Shown here piece by piece: positions 62,045 through 64,000 of a DNA stretch of 64,000 nt. The stretch comes from Myxococcales bacterium. GTDB lineage: Bacteria > Myxococcota_A > Polyangia > Palsa-1104 > JAEUJZ01. The position numbers and the translations under genes are program-made. Numbering within the stretch: the stretch's first letter is position 1; every line of letters starts with the position of its first letter. The stretch covers positions 1-64,000 of the forward strand of contig JAEUKB010000029.1 in the NCBI GenBank assembly GCA_016794365.1, given 5' to 3'. The notes under the pieces are model-generated. The model was not told the DNA's origin, made no database searches, and saw only the letters and a list, made by a program, of their open reading frames with translations.

Positions 62045-63571
62045 ATGATCGGCCAAATGCTCGACCGCTTTCGTGTGGTCGCCCAGCTGGGCGAGGGCGG
62101 CATGGGCGCAGTCTACGAAGCGCTCGATGAGCAAAACGGGCAGCGGGTGGCCATCAAGGTGCTCCACAAAGAGCACGCGTCGAATCAGCAGATTGCGCTG
62201 CGCTTTATCAACGAAGCCCGCGCCATCAACGTGGTGGATCACCCCGGCATCGTGCAAGTCTCGACGATTGGTCAGCTACCCGACGGCACCGCCTACATCG
62301 TGATGGAGCTGCTCAAGGGCGAGACGCTGAGCGTCCGCATGAAGCGCTCGCCCGGTAGCAAGCTGCCGGTGCTGGAGTGTGTGCGCCTGGGCAAGCAGAT
62401 CGCGTCCGCCCTGGCCGCCGCCCACGCCAAGTCGATCGTCCACCGAGACTTGAAGCCTGACAACATCATCATCGTCCCGGACCCGGCGATTCCGGGGGCG
62501 GAGCGGACCAAGCTGCTCGACTTCGGCATCGCGAAGGTCAAGCAGGAGTACCAAGCGAACGACCAGCTCCAGACGCGCGCGGGCGTGATGATGGGCACGC
62601 CGCTGTATATGTCGCCCGAGCAGTGCAAAAACGCGGGCGATGTCGATGACAAGGCGGATGTCTACTCGCTCGGGGTGATGCTGTATCGAATGCTGTCGGG
62701 CAAGCCGCCGTTTTCGGCAGCGGGCACGGGCGAGCTGATGGCGATGCACATCTACATGCAGCCGCAGCCGCTCAAAGAGCACGACGCGGCGCTGCCCGAG
62801 CCGATCGTGGACTTGGTTCACCGCATGCTGGCCAAGCAGCGGCAGGACCGTCCGTCGATGTCGCAGGTCGAGCAAGAGCTGGAAAAGATCAACGTCAAGG
62901 TGAGCGCGATGGTCCCGGCGATCAAGCTGGCGGCGAATCCGCAGCTGGCGACGCTGCCGATTCAGTCGGGACCGCATCAGGCGGAAGCCAAGACGGTGCT
63001 GTCGGATGGATCGGGCTACCAGATTCCCGCACCACGGGCCAGCGATGGCGCGACGATGATGCCAACGCCGTCTCCGGGGGCGGAAGGAAGCGGTCGCACC
63101 CTGCGGATCGTGCTGGTGGCGGTGGTGACGCTCGCCGTGCTCGCGGTCGGAGCCGGTGTGGTCGCTTGGCTGCAAAAGCGCAGTCAGATCAAGCTGGACC
63201 CAAACGACCCGAAGTCGATGGTGCAGACGGTCGATAAGCTGGTGGCGGACGCAAACAGCCCGCGCCCCGTGACGCCCAAGCCCAGCAGCAAGATCGTCAA
63301 CTGGCACATCGAGAGCAGTCCGCCCGGTGCCGAGGTCTATCAGCTCAGCAAAGACGAGCTGCTCGGCAAGACACCGCTGCGGATTGAGCAGCCGATTCAG
63401 CCCGGCGAAGTGCAAGTCGAGCTGCGGCTGGCGGGCTATGCGCCCAAGCGACTGACGCTGGCCTGCGATCGCGACCAGGAGCCGCCCTCGGTGACGCTGG
63501 AGCCCGAAAAGCCCGAGCCCGCTGCCAAAGGCAAGAAGGCCAAAGGCAAGAAGACCAAAGGCAAGAAGTAG
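62045..63571 (+). CDS. Ser/Thr protein kinase with PEGA-like C-terminal domain
   Basis: A 508-aa kinase. AGGAGG lies 5 nt before the ATG. LGEGGMGAVY, VAIKVL, HRDLKPDN and DFGIAK are intact, with MSPEQ in the activation loop, so it should be active. A membrane helix (VLVAVVTLAVLAVGAGVVAWL, ~355-375) follows a linker. The extracytoplasmic part is a PEGA domain (WHIESSPPGAEVYQLSKDE and VELRLAGYAPKRLTL). The tail is basic with KGKK repeats. It shares SDGATMMP-like linker phrases with the large kinase. Confidence 0.93.
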   Translation: MIGQMLDRFRVVAQLGEGGMGAVYEALDEQNGQRVAIKVLHKEHASNQQIALRFINEARAINVVDHPGIVQVSTIGQLPDGTAYIVMELLKGETLSVRMKRSPGSKLPVLECVRLGKQIASALAAAHAKSIVHRDLKPDNIIIVPDPAIPGAERTKLLDFGIAKVKQEYQANDQLQTRAGVMMGTPLYMSPEQCKNAGDVDDKADVYSLGVMLYRMLSGKPPFSAAGTGELMAMHIYMQPQPLKEHDAALPEPIVDLVHRMLAKQRQDRPSMSQVEQELEKINVKVSAMVPAIKLAANPQLATLPIQSGPHQAEAKTVLSDGSGYQIPAPRASDGATMMPTPSPGAEGSGRTLRIVLVAVVTLAVLAVGAGVVAWLQKRSQIKLDPNDPKSMVQTVDKLVADANSPRPVTPKPSSKIVNWHIESSPPGAEVYQLSKDELLGKTPLRIEQPIQPGEVQVELRLAGYAPKRLTLACDRDQEPPSVTLEPEKPEPAAKGKKAKGKKTKGKK

Positions 63572-63646
63572 CGCCGGGGGCCGTCTCGACCTTGGGTTGT
63601 GCTGCGGCTTGCCATCGCGCGGTAGGGGCGACCATACTCTCGGCCC

Positions 63647-64000
63647 ATGCGTGAGCCTGCGTCGCCTTCCCCGAGCGCCCCGATGGACGAGGTCGTCCAA
63701 AAGAGCGTACGCGGTGCCGCGACAACAACGGTGGCTGGGCTGCTCGGGCGGTTTGCCGGGCTGCTGACCACGCTGCTGGTCACGCACTTTGTTCAAAAGA
63801 ACGAGTACGGGCAGGCCAACCTGGCGCTGATCATCGCCACGGTGACCAATGCGCTGACGCTGTTTGCGCCGCAGCAGGCGCTGCTGACCCGGCGTGAGCA
63901 CTTTGAAGAAGCAGCCAGCTTGGTGCAGACGTACCTGTTGTGGCTGGGCGTGGCGGTGTTTGGGTCGCTTCTGTGGCTGGGCCAGCCGCTGCTTGGGCTT
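63647..64000 (+). CDS. Partial polysaccharide flippase-like protein, N-terminus
   Basis: 118 codons of a frame that continues past the window edge. A short Ser/Pro leader is followed by SVRGAATTTVAGLLGRFAGL and helices LLTTLLVTHFV and LALIIATVTNALTLF, the opening of a Wzx/polysaccharide-transport-type exporter (the phrase VQKNEYGQANLAL resembles the family's Y-G-x-x-x-L motif). It is a second such gene in the window, unrelated in context to the one at 15.6-17.2 kb. Confidence 0.75.
   Translation, partial: MREPASPSPSAPMDEVVQKSVRGAATTTVAGLLGRFAGLLTTLLVTHFVQKNEYGQANLALIIATVTNALTLFAPQQALLTRREHFEEAASLVQTYLLWLGVAVFGSLLWLGQPLLGL

Noticed and set aside
1..64000. tRNA or rRNA genes
   Set aside because: No cloverleaf-like or conserved rRNA segments were found on reading the intergenic stretches; a tRNAscan run would settle it.

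Overview
The window looks like a chromosomal segment of a high-GC bacterium of the Myxococcota (myxobacteria and relatives). The signs are three eukaryote-like Ser/Thr kinases with transmembrane tails carrying TPR, HEAT or PEGA-like domains, a PP2C phosphatase, two FHA-sigma54 activators, Cys-rich and beta-propeller lipoproteins, and a retron whose reverse transcriptase (RT) core resembles that of myxobacterial retron Mx162. Assignment below the phylum is not possible from the sequence alone. Codon use is uniformly GC-rich, so most of the window reads as core or lineage-specific chromosome rather than a recent island. The exceptions are the left edge and the retron.

Left edge to 19 kb: the N-terminus of an IS4/Tn5-type transposase leaves the window at base 1. 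It is followed by eleven 22-bp tandem repeats that run up to the 3' end of dnaE. Then come a divergent membrane protein, two secreted or lipoprotein genes, an ACT-containing malic enzyme, a MacB-like ABC pair, an APC permease, two adjacent DUF4139 (MuiA-like) proteins and a polysaccharide flippase.

The most interesting locus is 17.2-21.9 kb on the minus strand. A 487-aa retron RT (NAxxH, YADD and VTG motifs) is preceded by a 161-nt non-coding cassette. The cassette is bounded by a perfect 18-bp inverted repeat (a1/a2), has a TTAGC branch-site candidate and contains two hairpins. The RT N-terminus looks HEAT-like instead of carrying the usual myxobacterial extension. The next gene upstream encodes a HEAT-repeat protein fused to an aldo/keto reductase fold that has lost its catalytic tetrad. 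I read this as a retron with a candidate HEAT-pseudo-AKR partner.

22-47 kb: an MFS transporter, a ROK kinase-trmB-TIG lipoprotein cluster, an FHA/degenerate-GGDEF/sigma54 activator with PP2C, cinA, a DUF3999-DUF2339 pair sharing an ATGA junction, rpiA, a beta-propeller lipoprotein, a VOC-PCP_red fusion, a CPA2 (KefB-type) antiporter with a 56-aa zinc-ribbon protein, and a methyltransferase overlapping a kinase-TPR gene.

47-64 kb: a 1,636-aa pseudokinase-kinase-HEAT protein, a PEGA protein, a GT-C type glycosyltransferase, a second FHA-sigma54 activator with a GSFTGA loop, an EMO-like membrane iron-sulfur oxidoreductase, an LtaS-like sulfatase-fold enzyme, 43-bp tandem repeats, a kinase with a PEGA tail, and the start of a second flippase. 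Kinases, phosphatase and FHA regulators spread over the window suggest Thr phosphorylation feeding sigma54-dependent transcription, but no specific pairing can be shown from sequence.
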